Positions 4,472 through 11,053 of a DNA stretch of 12,254 nt are shown piece by piece; position 1 is the stretch's first letter, and every line of letters begins with the position of its first letter. This DNA is from Patescibacteria group bacterium (GTDB taxonomy: Bacteria > Patescibacteriota > UBA1384 > JAHJRZ01), in the NCBI GenBank assembly GCA_018830605.1, contig JAHJRZ010000036.1:1-12254 (forward strand). The letters run 5' to 3'. A program made the position numbers and the translations under genes. The notes under the pieces were generated by a model, which worked only from the letters and a program-made list of their open reading frames with translations, did not search any database and was not told the origin of the DNA.

Positions 4472-7318
4472 TTATAAATTTTTTGATTTCGTTAATATTT
4501 TTTCCAAAAACTGCCCGGTGTATGATTTTTTAATTTTACTTACCTCCTCCGGAGTTCCTTCTGCTATCACATAACCGCCTGCTTCCCCGCCTTCTGGGCC
4601 GAGATCAATAATGTGATCCGCACACTTCACCACCTCCAAGTTATGTTCAATTACCAAAACAGTGTTGCCTTTATCAACCAATCTAAACAAAACTGAAAGA
4701 AGCCGTTTGATATCTTCAAAATGAAGTCCGGTCGTGGGCTCGTCTAAAATATAAAGGGTCTTGCCGGTTGATTTGCGCGACAATTCAGTTGAAAGTTTGA
4801 TTCTTTGCGCCTCGCCTCCAGATAACGTGGTCGCGAATTGTCCAAGTTTAATATAAGAGAGACCAACATCAGACAAGACCTGAAGTTTGGCTGAAACAAC
4901 CGGGATATTGGCAAAAAATTGCAAGGCCTCTTCAGCCGTCATCTCCAAGACATCAGAGATGGTCTTCCCTTTATAATGAATCTCCAATGCCTCATTATTA
5001 TATCGTTTGCCTTGGCACTCCTGGCAGGTGACATAAACATTAGGTAAAAAATGCATTTCTATTCTCAATATTCCTTCGCCGCGGCAGACCTCGCAACGGC
5101 CGCCCTTGACATTAAAAGAGAATCTTCCCGGCCTGTATCCCCTCATTCTGGCTTCAGGAGTTGCGGCAAAAAGGGATCTGATCGGCGTAAAAAGACCGGT
5201 ATAAGTGGCGGGGTTGGAACGCGGCGTCCGGCCGATCGGCGATTGGTCAATCGAAATTACTTTGTCTAAATGATGACTACCTTCAATTCTCTTGTGTTTG
5301 CCCGGAATAACTCGGCTGTGATGAAATTTGACCGAGAGAGCTCGAGATAAAATATCATCCATCAAAGTTGATTTGCCCGAACCGGAGACGCCGGTAATAC
5401 AGACAAACTCTTCTAAAGGAATAGAAACATTAATATTTTTTAAATTATTAGCGCTGGCGCCTAATATTCTAATTTTTTTGCCGCTTCCCCTTCTTCTCTC
5501 TTTAGGTATGGTAATTTTTTTACGGCCGGAGATATAATCACCCGTGATTGAACCCTTGGTATTTTTGATATCTTTAAGCTTGCCAATCGCAACTACTCTG
5601 CCGCCGTGTTCGCCCGCGCCCGGGCCCACATCAACAATAAAATCAGCGGACTCAATCGTCTCGCGGTCATGTTCAACCACGATGACCGTATTGCCTAAAT
5701 TTTTTAAATTTCTTAAAGTTTTTAAAAGCTTTTTATTATCACGCTGATGCAAGCCGATTGAGGGCTCATCAAGAATATAAATCACTCCCATCAAAGATGA
5801 GCCGATCTGCGTAGCCAGCCGGATTCGCTGCGCTTCACCGCCAGAAAGGGTAGAAGCATTTCTATCAAGAGTTAAGTAAGAGAGCCCGACATTTTCTAAA
5901 AATCCTAAACGTTCTTTTATTTCTTTGAGAATCTGCCGGGCAATGTGAGCGCGAGTTGCCTCAAGCCTTAAATTGGTAAAATATTTCAGCTCGAGATCAA
6001 TCGTCATCTCACAAACATCAATGATTGATTTTTTTTCAATTAAGACTGCCAAAGCTTCTGGCTTTAATCGCCGTCCTTGGCACTTGGGGCAGATCTTTTC
6101 AACCATATATCTTTCAATTTCTAGGCGCATATGTTCCGAATCAGTAGACAGATAGCGCCTCTCAAGGTTGGGAACTACGCCTTCATAGCCCGTCGGATAA
6201 CCAGAAACGTAAAAAGTTTCTCCTTCAACGCCGTGTAAAACCATGTTTTTAGCCTCGCGTGATAATTCTGAAAATGCCACATCAACTGAAAAATGATGAT
6301 GCCGGCCGACCTCTTCTAAAACTCTCTGAAACCATGAGCCATGGCCAATGCCGCGCGCCCAGGGGCGAATCGCGCCTTCAGCAATGGTGAGTGATAGATT
6401 TGGCACCACCAGATCTGGATCGATTTCCTTTTTTGAACCGAGTCCCTGGCATTCCGGGCAGGCGCCATGCGGGGAATTAAAAGAAAAGGTCCGCGGTTCA
6501 ATTTCAGACAATGAAATAGCGCAATTAGGACAGGCAAAATCCTCGGAAAATACTTCTTCTTTAGCTTTTAAACCCATAGAAACAATCATCACTCCATCTG
6601 ACAGAGTAAGCGCGGTCTCAACTGATTCATAAAGCCGCTCTTTGTTTGTGTCTGACAGCGCCACCGAAAAAGGAATACGATCAATAATTACCTCAATTGT
6701 ATGCTTGACATTTTTATCAAGAATTATTTCTTCAACTGCAGCGTAAATATCGCCATCAACTCTAACTTTAGAAAAACCAGAACGTCTGGCTTCTTCCAAA
6801 ATATTCTTATGCTCCCCTTTTTTATCTTTAACCACGGGCGATAATATTGAAAGATAATACTTCTTACTGCTACTCCTCTTTTTTACCTTGATTAGATCTC
6901 TTATCTTCTGGTTAATTTGGCTGGCGGTCTGCTTTACAACCTTGCGGCCGCATTGAGGACAATGGGGTTCGCCGACACGGGCGAACAAGAGGCGCAGGTA
7001 ATCATAAATTTCAGTAACGGTGCCCACGGTCGAGCGCGGATTATGGCTAGCACTCCTCTGGTCAATGGAGATCGAGGGAGATAATCCTTCAATATAATCC
7101 ACATCCGGCTTCTCCATCACTCCCAAAAACTGGCGGGCATAAGAGGATAAACTCTCGACATAGCGGCGCTGGCCCTCGGCGAAAATGGTATCAAAAGCAA
7201 GGGAAGATTTGCCCGAGCCGGAGATGCCAGTAATGACGACCAATTTATCCCGCGGAATTTCAAGAGAGATATTTTTGAGATTGTGCTCCCTGGCGCCGAT
7301 GATTTTAATACTATTCAT
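4472..7318 (-). CDS. uvrA: UvrABC excision nuclease subunit A
   Basis: UvrA dimerises, loads UvrB onto damaged DNA and starts nucleotide excision repair. At 948 residues it is full length. The first ABC module has Walker A GISGSGKSS (31-39), signature LSGGEAQRI (491-499) and Walker B YILDEPSIGLH (514-524). The second has GVSGSGKST (643-651), LSGGEAQRI (832-840) and YILDEPTTGLH (856-866). Zinc-binding Cys pairs are C263/C266 with C287/C290 and C742/C745 with C765/C768, plus C120/C123 and C410/C413. The start begins the normal MNSIKIIGAREHNLKNI motif and lacks an SD; a consensus promoter lies 31 bp upstream. No uvrB or uvrC is in the window, and I see no LexA-like operator. rnpB follows on the same strand. 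Confidence 0.98.
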   Translation of the reverse strand: MNSIKIIGAREHNLKNISLEIPRDKLVVITGISGSGKSSLAFDTIFAEGQRRYVESLSSYARQFLGVMEKPDVDYIEGLSPSISIDQRSASHNPRSTVGTVTEIYDYLRLLFARVGEPHCPQCGRKVVKQTASQINQKIRDLIKVKKRSSSKKYYLSILSPVVKDKKGEHKNILEEARRSGFSKVRVDGDIYAAVEEIILDKNVKHTIEVIIDRIPFSVALSDTNKERLYESVETALTLSDGVMIVSMGLKAKEEVFSEDFACPNCAISLSEIEPRTFSFNSPHGACPECQGLGSKKEIDPDLVVPNLSLTIAEGAIRPWARGIGHGSWFQRVLEEVGRHHHFSVDVAFSELSREAKNMVLHGVEGETFYVSGYPTGYEGVVPNLERRYLSTDSEHMRLEIERYMVEKICPKCQGRRLKPEALAVLIEKKSIIDVCEMTIDLELKYFTNLRLEATRAHIARQILKEIKERLGFLENVGLSYLTLDRNASTLSGGEAQRIRLATQIGSSLMGVIYILDEPSIGLHQRDNKKLLKTLRNLKNLGNTVIVVEHDRETIESADFIVDVGPGAGEHGGRVVAIGKLKDIKNTKGSITGDYISGRKKITIPKERRRGSGKKIRILGASANNLKNINVSIPLEEFVCITGVSGSGKSTLMDDILSRALSVKFHHSRVIPGKHKRIEGSHHLDKVISIDQSPIGRTPRSNPATYTGLFTPIRSLFAATPEARMRGYRPGRFSFNVKGGRCEVCRGEGILRIEMHFLPNVYVTCQECQGKRYNNEALEIHYKGKTISDVLEMTAEEALQFFANIPVVSAKLQVLSDVGLSYIKLGQFATTLSGGEAQRIKLSTELSRKSTGKTLYILDEPTTGLHFEDIKRLLSVLFRLVDKGNTVLVIEHNLEVVKCADHIIDLGPEGGEAGGYVIAEGTPEEVSKIKKSYTGQFLEKILTKSKNL

Positions 7319-7349
7319 AGAACAACTTCACATTAAAAAGCTGTTGTCC

Positions 7350-7378
7350 ATTATATAAAGAATAAAATGATGAGTCAA
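7350..7378 (-). promoter_or_regulatory. Promoter of uvrA
   Basis: On the minus strand TTGACT (7373-7378) and TATAAT (7350-7355) are separated by 17 bp. The start near 7342 gives a leader of about 24 nt that can form a small ACAAC/GTTGT hairpin before the ATG. Confidence 0.8.
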
Positions 7379-7400
7379 GAACGAAGACAGAATAATTCAT

Positions 7401-7428
7401 TTGATTTTTTGGTAATTACGAGTAAGAT
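7401..7428 (+). promoter_or_regulatory. Probable promoter of the second GC-rich unit
   Basis: TTGATT (7401-7406) and TAAGAT (7423-7428) lie 16 bp apart. The predicted start is about 7435, where GC-rich sequence begins. It is divergent from the uvrA promoter. Confidence 0.45.
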
Positions 7429-7434
7429 AGTATT

Positions 7435-7765
7435 GTCCGGCCGCTGGGAGCCTGAGACCAGCTAAACCTGTCCCCTTAGGAGGGACCGAAATGGACCGAC
7501 TAAGCGCACTGTCTGTGCTTCTCCCCTATCCTCATCTTAAGTCTGGCGTCTTTGCTTGGCTCGCGGGTGAGTGGTGGGAACACGGAGGATATCTTCTCTA
7601 CTGCGACCAAGAATGGTTTTCTAACCCCCCGAGTTGGCCTGGGATCCCTTTCGGCGTCAAACAGAATAGCGCCAGCTTGGAATGTCTCCTTAATGAAGAA
7701 TCACGGGCGCTTCTACAGAAAGCGTCCGATTATCGGGTTCTATAAGTGCCGGGCACGGTTTTTAT
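7435..7765 (+). ncRNA. Candidate structured RNA or structured mRNA, GC-rich, unidentified
   Basis: Another GC-rich block in AT-rich surroundings. Helices include GCTGG/CCAGC (7443-7462), GTCCC/GGGAC (7470-7486, which covers part of an AGGAGG SD), GCAC/GTGC near 7507-7519, and TATCCTC/GAGGATA (7527-7533, 7585-7591). Further on are GGGCGCTT/AAGCGTCC (7705-7712, 7720-7727, with one G-U pair that favours plus-strand RNA) and CCGA/TCGG (7726-7736). A short hairpin GTGC/GCAC (7746-7756) followed by five T could be a weak terminator. Structure is less dense than in the other two GC-rich units, and it coexists with a plausible small reading frame, so this could simply be its mRNA. Confidence 0.35.
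7491..7745 (+). CDS. Possible small protein of 84 residues, no recognised family
   Basis: An open frame starts at ATG 7491 with AGGAGG (7478-7483) seven bases upstream, which is ideal spacing. The product is not low complexity. It has a Trp/Gly-rich middle (GVFAWLAGEWWEHGGYLLY) and an acidic, probably helical C-terminus (SLECLLNEESRALLQKASDY). That reads more like a folded protein than the frames in the other GC-rich blocks. Against it, codon use (CTA, CGA, CGG, CCC) differs from the AT-rich neighbours, the segment also forms RNA helices, and I know no homologue. The SD is partly inside a GTCCC/GGGAC hairpin, which could limit translation. No signal peptide is clear. Confidence 0.4.
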   Translation: MDRLSALSVLLPYPHLKSGVFAWLAGEWWEHGGYLLYCDQEWFSNPPSWPGIPFGVKQNSASLECLLNEESRALLQKASDYRVL

Positions 7766-7779
7766 ATTCAAATTCGACT

Positions 7780-7808
7780 TTGCAAGGGTCCGTCCCTTGT
7801 AATATAAT
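7780..7808 (+). promoter_or_regulatory. Promoter of the transposase gene, with a REP palindrome as spacer
   Basis: TTGCAA (7780-7785) and TATAAT (7803-7808) are exactly 17 bp apart. The spacer is filled by the palindrome CAAGGGTCCGTCCCTTG (7783-7799). The start would fall at about the ATG (7815), so the mRNA would be leaderless or nearly so. Binding of the transposase to the palindrome would block its own promoter (inference). Confidence 0.55.
7783..7799. repeat. REP-like palindrome, copy 1
   Basis: CAAGGG-TCCGT-CCCTTG is a perfect 6-bp stem with a 5-nt loop, 15 bp upstream of the transposase ATG. It is the most symmetrical of the four copies around this gene. Confidence 0.8.
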
Positions 7809-7814
7809 AGGAAT

Positions 7815-8477
7815 ATGCCGAGCAAAAATATATTAAAAGAATATATCCAAGGCGGTTATTATCATGTTTATAACCGCGGGGTTGAAAAGAAAAAAATATT
7901 CAAATCAAAACAAGACTACATTGTATTCTTACGGTTTCTTAAAGAATATCTCCTTCCACCAAAACATTCCGACCTCTTAGAATTACAAAAAATCTGTCCC
8001 CGCCGAAATCCTATAAATTGCTACGAAGATATAAAATTATTGGCATATTGTTTGATGCCTAACCATTTTCATTTATTCTTAAAACAAAAATCGGAAAAAG
8101 GGTTAGAAACTTTTATGAGAGCGCTAAGCACGAATTACGTCATGTATTTTAATCAAAAATACAATCGTGTTGGCCCATTATTTCAAAGCAGATACAAGGC
8201 CGTTTATATTGATAATGAAGCTTATTATCTCCATATTTCTCGCTATATACATAATAATCCTCGCGAACTTCTTGCGAGGGACGGACCCTTGTATAAGTAT
8301 TCGTTTTCAAGTTATCAAGATTATTTAGGTAAAAGAAAATGTGATTGGCTTAATACTAAACAAATTATTGCGTCTTTCAAAAATAAACGAATCGGTATCA
8401 ATTCTTATCAGGGATTTGTTGAAGAATTCAATGAAGAAAAAGATTTAGATGACATAGTAGATTTAATCCTCGAATAA
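7815..8477 (+). CDS. REP-associated tyrosine transposase (RAYT, Y1_Tnp / IS200-like HUH family)
   Basis: A 220-residue single-strand DNA transposase of the Y1 HUH class. The N-terminal YYHVYNRGVEKKKIF motif, the HUH motif LAYCLMPNHFHLFLK (His84, His86) and the region MRALSTNYVMYFNQKYNRVGPLFQSRYKAV are typical. The nucleophile is probably Tyr108 or Tyr111 within the last. YIHNNPREL and SFSSYQDYL are also characteristic. These enzymes bind and cleave REP palindromes and are usually single-copy, with REPs nearby; here copies flank the gene on both sides. A copy also lies inside the gene and encodes residues 154-159 (ARDGPL). The ATG at 7815 begins MPSKNILKEY directly after a TATAAT box. All catalytic residues seem intact, so it may be active. 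Confidence 0.92.
   Translation: MPSKNILKEYIQGGYYHVYNRGVEKKKIFKSKQDYIVFLRFLKEYLLPPKHSDLLELQKICPRRNPINCYEDIKLLAYCLMPNHFHLFLKQKSEKGLETFMRALSTNYVMYFNQKYNRVGPLFQSRYKAVYIDNEAYYLHISRYIHNNPRELLARDGPLYKYSFSSYQDYLGKRKCDWLNTKQIIASFKNKRIGINSYQGFVEEFNEEKDLDDIVDLILE
8275..8291. repeat. REP-like palindrome, copy 2, inside the transposase gene
   Basis: CGAGGGACGGACCCTTG is the reverse complement of copy 1 with one change. It is in frame in the coding sequence and lies where related proteins have a variable loop before SSYQDYL. Confidence 0.8.
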
Positions 8478-8489
8478 ACACGAGTCTTA

Positions 8490-8538
8490 CGAGGGTCCGT
8501 CCCTTGCGATCCGCGAAGCTGTGAGGGACGGACCCTTG
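8490..8538. repeat. Inverted pair of REP-like palindromes, copies 3 and 4 (REPIN-like)
   Basis: CGAGGGTCCGTCCCTTG (8490-8506) and TGAGGGACGGACCCTTG (8522-8538) are in opposite orientation, 15 bp apart, just behind the transposase stop. As RNA the two copies can pair over 17 bp, with 13 Watson-Crick pairs in a row at the core. This is the usual arrangement of mobile REP doublets (REPIN/BIME). There is no T-run, so I do not call it a terminator. Confidence 0.82.
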
Positions 8539-8543
8539 CAGTG

Positions 8544-8572
8544 TTGCAAAAAAATATTTACTTTGGTAAAAT
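8544..8572 (+). promoter_or_regulatory. Extended -10 promoter of the bactofilin unit
   Basis: TTGCAA (8544-8549) and TAAAAT (8567-8572) are 17 bp apart, with TGG directly before the -10 box (TGn extension at 8564-8566). The leader is about 60 nt and AT-rich. Confidence 0.7.
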
Positions 8573-8637
8573 TTAAATAAGCTAAATATATTTTTAAATA
8601 ATTAATATTTAAGTAAGTTTAAGTTAAGGAGAGGAAT

Positions 8638-9099
8638 ATGGCAATGTTTGGCACAGAGGAAGAAAGAAACAACATGGAACCACAAGCAGAAACAATCGTC
8701 GGCGTTGATGTGACGATCAAGGGCAATTTCAAAAGTCCTTCAAACATCACTGTTAATGGCACGGTTAAAGGTCGAGTTGACACTAAGACTGATGTGACGG
8801 TCGGCGAAAAAGCGACGGTCGAGGGCTCGATCAATGCCAAAAAGGTGACCGTCTCTGGAAGAATTCAAGGAAATGTTGAGGCCAGAGAATCGCTTGAGAT
8901 CACTCCCACCGGGAAGATCTTTGGCGACATCACCACTTCAAATCTGATTATCCAATCAGGAGCTACTTTTGTCGGCAAGAGCGCGATGGCAGAAAAAGGC
9001 GAATTAACAGAGAAAGAAGAGACCGAAGAAAAGATTGAAGAAACGGAGGATGCTGTCCCAGCCGAAGAAGAATTAGTTGAAGAAGAAGTAGTGCAGTAA
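8638..9099 (+). CDS. Bactofilin (polymer-forming cytoskeletal protein)
   Basis: A 153-residue bactofilin. The family forms nucleotide-free filaments that position cell-wall enzymes or other envelope machinery. Residues about 18-115 form the right-handed beta-helix core. It has regularly spaced Val/Ile and turn glycines: TIVGVDVTIKGNF, ITVNGTVKGRVDT, VTVGEKATVEGSI, VTVSGRIQGNVEA, ITPTGKIFGDITT, LIIQSGATFVGKS. The C-terminal 38 residues (116-153) are an acidic, Glu-rich tail likely to be disordered. The N-terminus is short and lacks a membrane anchor. AGGAG (8627-8631) six bases before ATG fixes the start; a second ATG two codons later is possible. It heads a unit with the kinase-like gene four bases downstream. 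Confidence 0.93.
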   Translation: MAMFGTEEERNNMEPQAETIVGVDVTIKGNFKSPSNITVNGTVKGRVDTKTDVTVGEKATVEGSINAKKVTVSGRIQGNVEARESLEITPTGKIFGDITTSNLIIQSGATFVGKSAMAEKGELTEKEETEEKIEETEDAVPAEEELVEEEVVQ

Positions 9100-9103
9100 G
9101 AAA

Positions 9104-9937
9104 ATGTACTACTATATCTTTGAGCCGACAAAAAATCCCAAGGAGCTGAAGATCCAAGATGAGATAAAAATAAAACTTCAGACCTTAGGCATTATTGGAG
9201 AGTGCGTCACCCTCTCCTTAGCGGAAGAACCGAGAGATCTGGCGCGCGTCGGTCTGCGCAAGAATTATGCCACGATTGTTGCTTGCGGCTCTGACCGTTT
9301 AATAAATGAGGTGGGCTCGGGATTGATTGAGAGCGGAGCGGTACTCGGAGCCATTCCTTTGGAAGAAGAGAGCTCTTTTAATAAAATATTGGGGATAAAA
9401 AATTATCTTGAAGCTTGCGATATTTTGCCGCAAAGAAAAGTTATGACCTTAGACTGCGGATTGATTAATTCAACCAAGATATTTATTACTGAAGTAACAA
9501 TCAAGCCAAAAAAAGAATTAACGCTCTCCGAATCAGGGCTGATCATTGTTAATTTCGACGGAAACTTTCAGGCAGAAACAAAATTATGCGATATTATCGT
9601 CTCCAATGTCGGCGTTAAAGAAAAAGACACTGCCAAAACCCGTGAACTTTTGGTTGATAATCATTTAGATGTCTTTATTCCGGACCAAATAAAAGAGACC
9701 GGCGGATTTTTTTCCAAGCTCTTTAGCAGAAGAGAAAAAGCAGAAGTAGAGCCCGGAGGCGGCAGTATCTTCCATCCCCAGCGTATTTCGATTGAATCGC
9801 GCAAAAAATTAATCACCCTTTTATCTGATAAAATAATTGAACGGGGCAATTTAGTCATAAAATCATATCCAGGTTCTTTAAAAATAATTATCAAGAGAGA
9901 ACGGCCGCAGATCGAAGAAGAGGAGGGTGAGAATTAA
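9104..9937 (+). CDS. Divergent diacylglycerol kinase-like (DAGK_cat fold) protein, probably altered or inactive
   Basis: A 277-residue protein resembling the lipid/NAD kinase superfamily (YegS/DgkB-like). Residues about 24-100 look like the DAGK_cat domain: KNYATIVACGSDRLINEVGSGLI aligns with the family's GGDGTINEVxxGL, and LGAIPLEEESSFNKILGI aligns with the LGxIPxGTxNDFA region. The nucleotide-binding GGDGT is changed to GSDRL (62-66): Asp64 stays but the second Gly and Thr are lost. The following part (110-265) has the beta-rich look of the second lobe, with an insertion around GGFFSKLFSRREKAEVEPGGG. Activity is doubtful; a binding or scaffold role is possible. It is four bases behind bactofilin and overlaps rbfA by one base, so it is co-transcribed. 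No clear SD; the start follows from spacing. The family call is made by eye. Confidence 0.6.
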   Translation: MYYYIFEPTKNPKELKIQDEIKIKLQTLGIIGECVTLSLAEEPRDLARVGLRKNYATIVACGSDRLINEVGSGLIESGAVLGAIPLEEESSFNKILGIKNYLEACDILPQRKVMTLDCGLINSTKIFITEVTIKPKKELTLSESGLIIVNFDGNFQAETKLCDIIVSNVGVKEKDTAKTRELLVDNHLDVFIPDQIKETGGFFSKLFSRREKAEVEPGGGSIFHPQRISIESRKKLITLLSDKIIERGNLVIKSYPGSLKIIIKRERPQIEEEEGEN

Positions 9938-10278
9938 TGCCTTTTAGGATTGAAAAAGTCAACTCACTTTTAGTTCAGGAGATCTCAAATATTCTTAATA
10001 AAACGCGCTTTTTAGGTTTGGGATTTGTCACCGTCACTTCCGCAGAATGCGCCAAAGACCTAAAGAGCGCTAAAATCTGGATTTCAATTATGGATAAAAA
10101 TAAAGATAAGACTTTGAGCATCTTAAAAGGCCATCTCCGCGAGATCCAAAAAGAATTAAACCAAAGGATAGAGATAAAATTCTGCCCCAAAATTCGTTTT
10201 TATCTTGATAAATCAGAAGATAATTACTTTAAAATTGATAAATTATTAAAAGACGAAAAAAGAGACTTGAACCCTTGA
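9937..10278 (+). CDS. rbfA: Ribosome-binding factor A
   Basis: RbfA binds the immature 30S subunit near helix 1 and the neck and assists 16S rRNA 5'-end maturation. The 113-residue product has the family's KH-like layout: N-terminal helix RIEKVNSLLVQEISNIL, strand GFVTVTSAECAKDLKSAKIWISIM, helix LSILKGHLREIQKELNQRI and final IKFCPKIRFYLDKS. Length is normal. ATG overlaps the previous stop by one base (TAATG), and GGAGG lies about ten bases upstream inside the preceding gene, so translation is coupled. The infC promoter begins within its last codons. Confidence 0.95.
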   Translation: MPFRIEKVNSLLVQEISNILNKTRFLGLGFVTVTSAECAKDLKSAKIWISIMDKNKDKTLSILKGHLREIQKELNQRIEIKFCPKIRFYLDKSEDNYFKIDKLLKDEKRDLNP

Positions 10279-10303
10279 CACAATCTATCTTTAAGTGTAA
10301 AAT
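10275..10303 (+). promoter_or_regulatory. Promoter of infC-rpmI-rplT
   Basis: TTGACA (10275-10280, exact) and TAAAAT (10298-10303) are 17 bp apart. The -35 box overlaps the rbfA stop codon. The start near 10310 leaves a leader of about 23 nt, too short for the ribosomal-protein leader structures known upstream of infC in other bacteria. Confidence 0.82.
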
Positions 10304-10332
10304 TTTTTAGTAATAATTAAGAAAAATTTCCC

Positions 10333-10845
10333 TTGAGAATCCTAAACAATCCATTTGAATTGAGAAGCAAAAATGCCCTTTTAATCTCTGAATCTGGAGA
10401 AAAGAAGGGTGAGCTGGAGATGAGTGAAATCTTCCGCCTGGCTCATGAATCTGGCCTTAATGTCGCGCTCGTCTCCCAAAATTCTAATCCTCCAATCGTC
10501 AAGCTGATTGATTGGGGTAAGTACCAGTACGAAAAAGCAAAGAACGAGAAGAAAGCGCGCGCCAGATCTAAAGCGCTCGAGATGAAAGAAATCCGGCTCT
10601 CCCCGAGAATCAATGAACACGATTTTGAATTTAAAAGACGGCGCGCGGAAAAGTTTTTAGCCAAAGGCCACGCTTTAAAATTGTCTCTGCGGCTCAAGGG
10701 CAGGGAGAATCAGTTTGTTGACCAGGCGATTAAGGTAATAGTAGAATTCTCCCGCCAACTCGCAGCTCTTTCCAAGATTGATCAGACGCCCAAAAGAATG
10801 GGCGGAGCGATCGTTTCGATCTTACGACCGAAAAGTAAACAGTAA
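10333..10845 (+). CDS. infC: Translation initiation factor IF-3 (TTG start)
   Basis: IF-3 binds the 30S subunit, prevents early 50S joining and checks start-codon pairing. The 170-residue product has the N-domain (about 3-72, ending PPIVKLIDWGKYQYEK), a basic linker (KAKNEKKARARSK) and the C-domain (82-168) with MKEIRLSPRINEHDFEFKRRRAEKFL, HALKLSLRLKGRE and a C-terminal GAIVSIL strand. The N-terminus RILNNPFELRSK aligns with the usual RVNxxI start. The codon giving it is TTG (10333-10335), the only candidate before an in-frame stop at 10318-10320, and no SD precedes it. Non-AUG starts are a known self-control device for infC in other bacteria (AUU in E. coli). It heads the standard infC-rpmI-rplT operon. 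Confidence 0.94.
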   Translation: MRILNNPFELRSKNALLISESGEKKGELEMSEIFRLAHESGLNVALVSQNSNPPIVKLIDWGKYQYEKAKNEKKARARSKALEMKEIRLSPRINEHDFEFKRRRAEKFLAKGHALKLSLRLKGRENQFVDQAIKVIVEFSRQLAALSKIDQTPKRMGGAIVSILRPKSKQ

Positions 10846-10850
10846 ACATT

Positions 10851-11048
10851 ATGCCAAAACTTAAAACCCATAAAGGATTATCAAAACGAATAAAAAAGAC
10901 CAAGTCTGGCAAGTTAAAGCACCTGCGCGCTATGGGACGGCACAAGATGTTGATTAAATCTAGCGATAGAAAAAGAAAATACAAACGCGACCAGAATATT
11001 TCCAAAGCTGATGCGAGAAAAGTTAAGAGATTATTACCGTATAAGTAA
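10851..11048 (+). CDS. rpmI: 50S ribosomal protein L35
   Basis: A 65-residue, very basic protein of the large subunit. MPKLKTHKGLSKRIKKTKSGKLK is the typical N-terminus and the KR-rich helix near KADARKVKRLLPYK the typical end. Length is normal. It starts five bases after the infC stop with no SD in the spacer, so it probably depends on coupling to infC translation. A 12-nt sequence, AAGTAAACAGTA, occurs both at the infC end and at the end of this gene. Confidence 0.97.
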   Translation: MPKLKTHKGLSKRIKKTKSGKLKHLRAMGRHKMLIKSSDRKRKYKRDQNISKADARKVKRLLPYK

Positions 11049-11053
11049 ACAGT

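Noticed and set aside
4341..4574. 77-codon plus-strand frame across rnpB and the uvrA end
   Set aside because: It is antisense to a confident RNase P RNA and to uvrA, with no promoter or SD.
6348..6632. 94-codon plus-strand frame opposite uvrA
   Set aside because: A shadow frame of the strongly conserved uvrA coding sequence.
7552..7836. 94-codon plus-strand frame overlapping the 84-codon frame and the REP promoter
   Set aside because: No SD; it runs through the REP palindrome and into the transposase start, and its composition is less protein-like than the alternative frame.
8488..8540. REP doublet read as a terminator for the transposase or as a CRISPR-like repeat
   Set aside because: There is no T-run after the stem, and the copies are inverted, variably spaced and only four in number, with no spacers.
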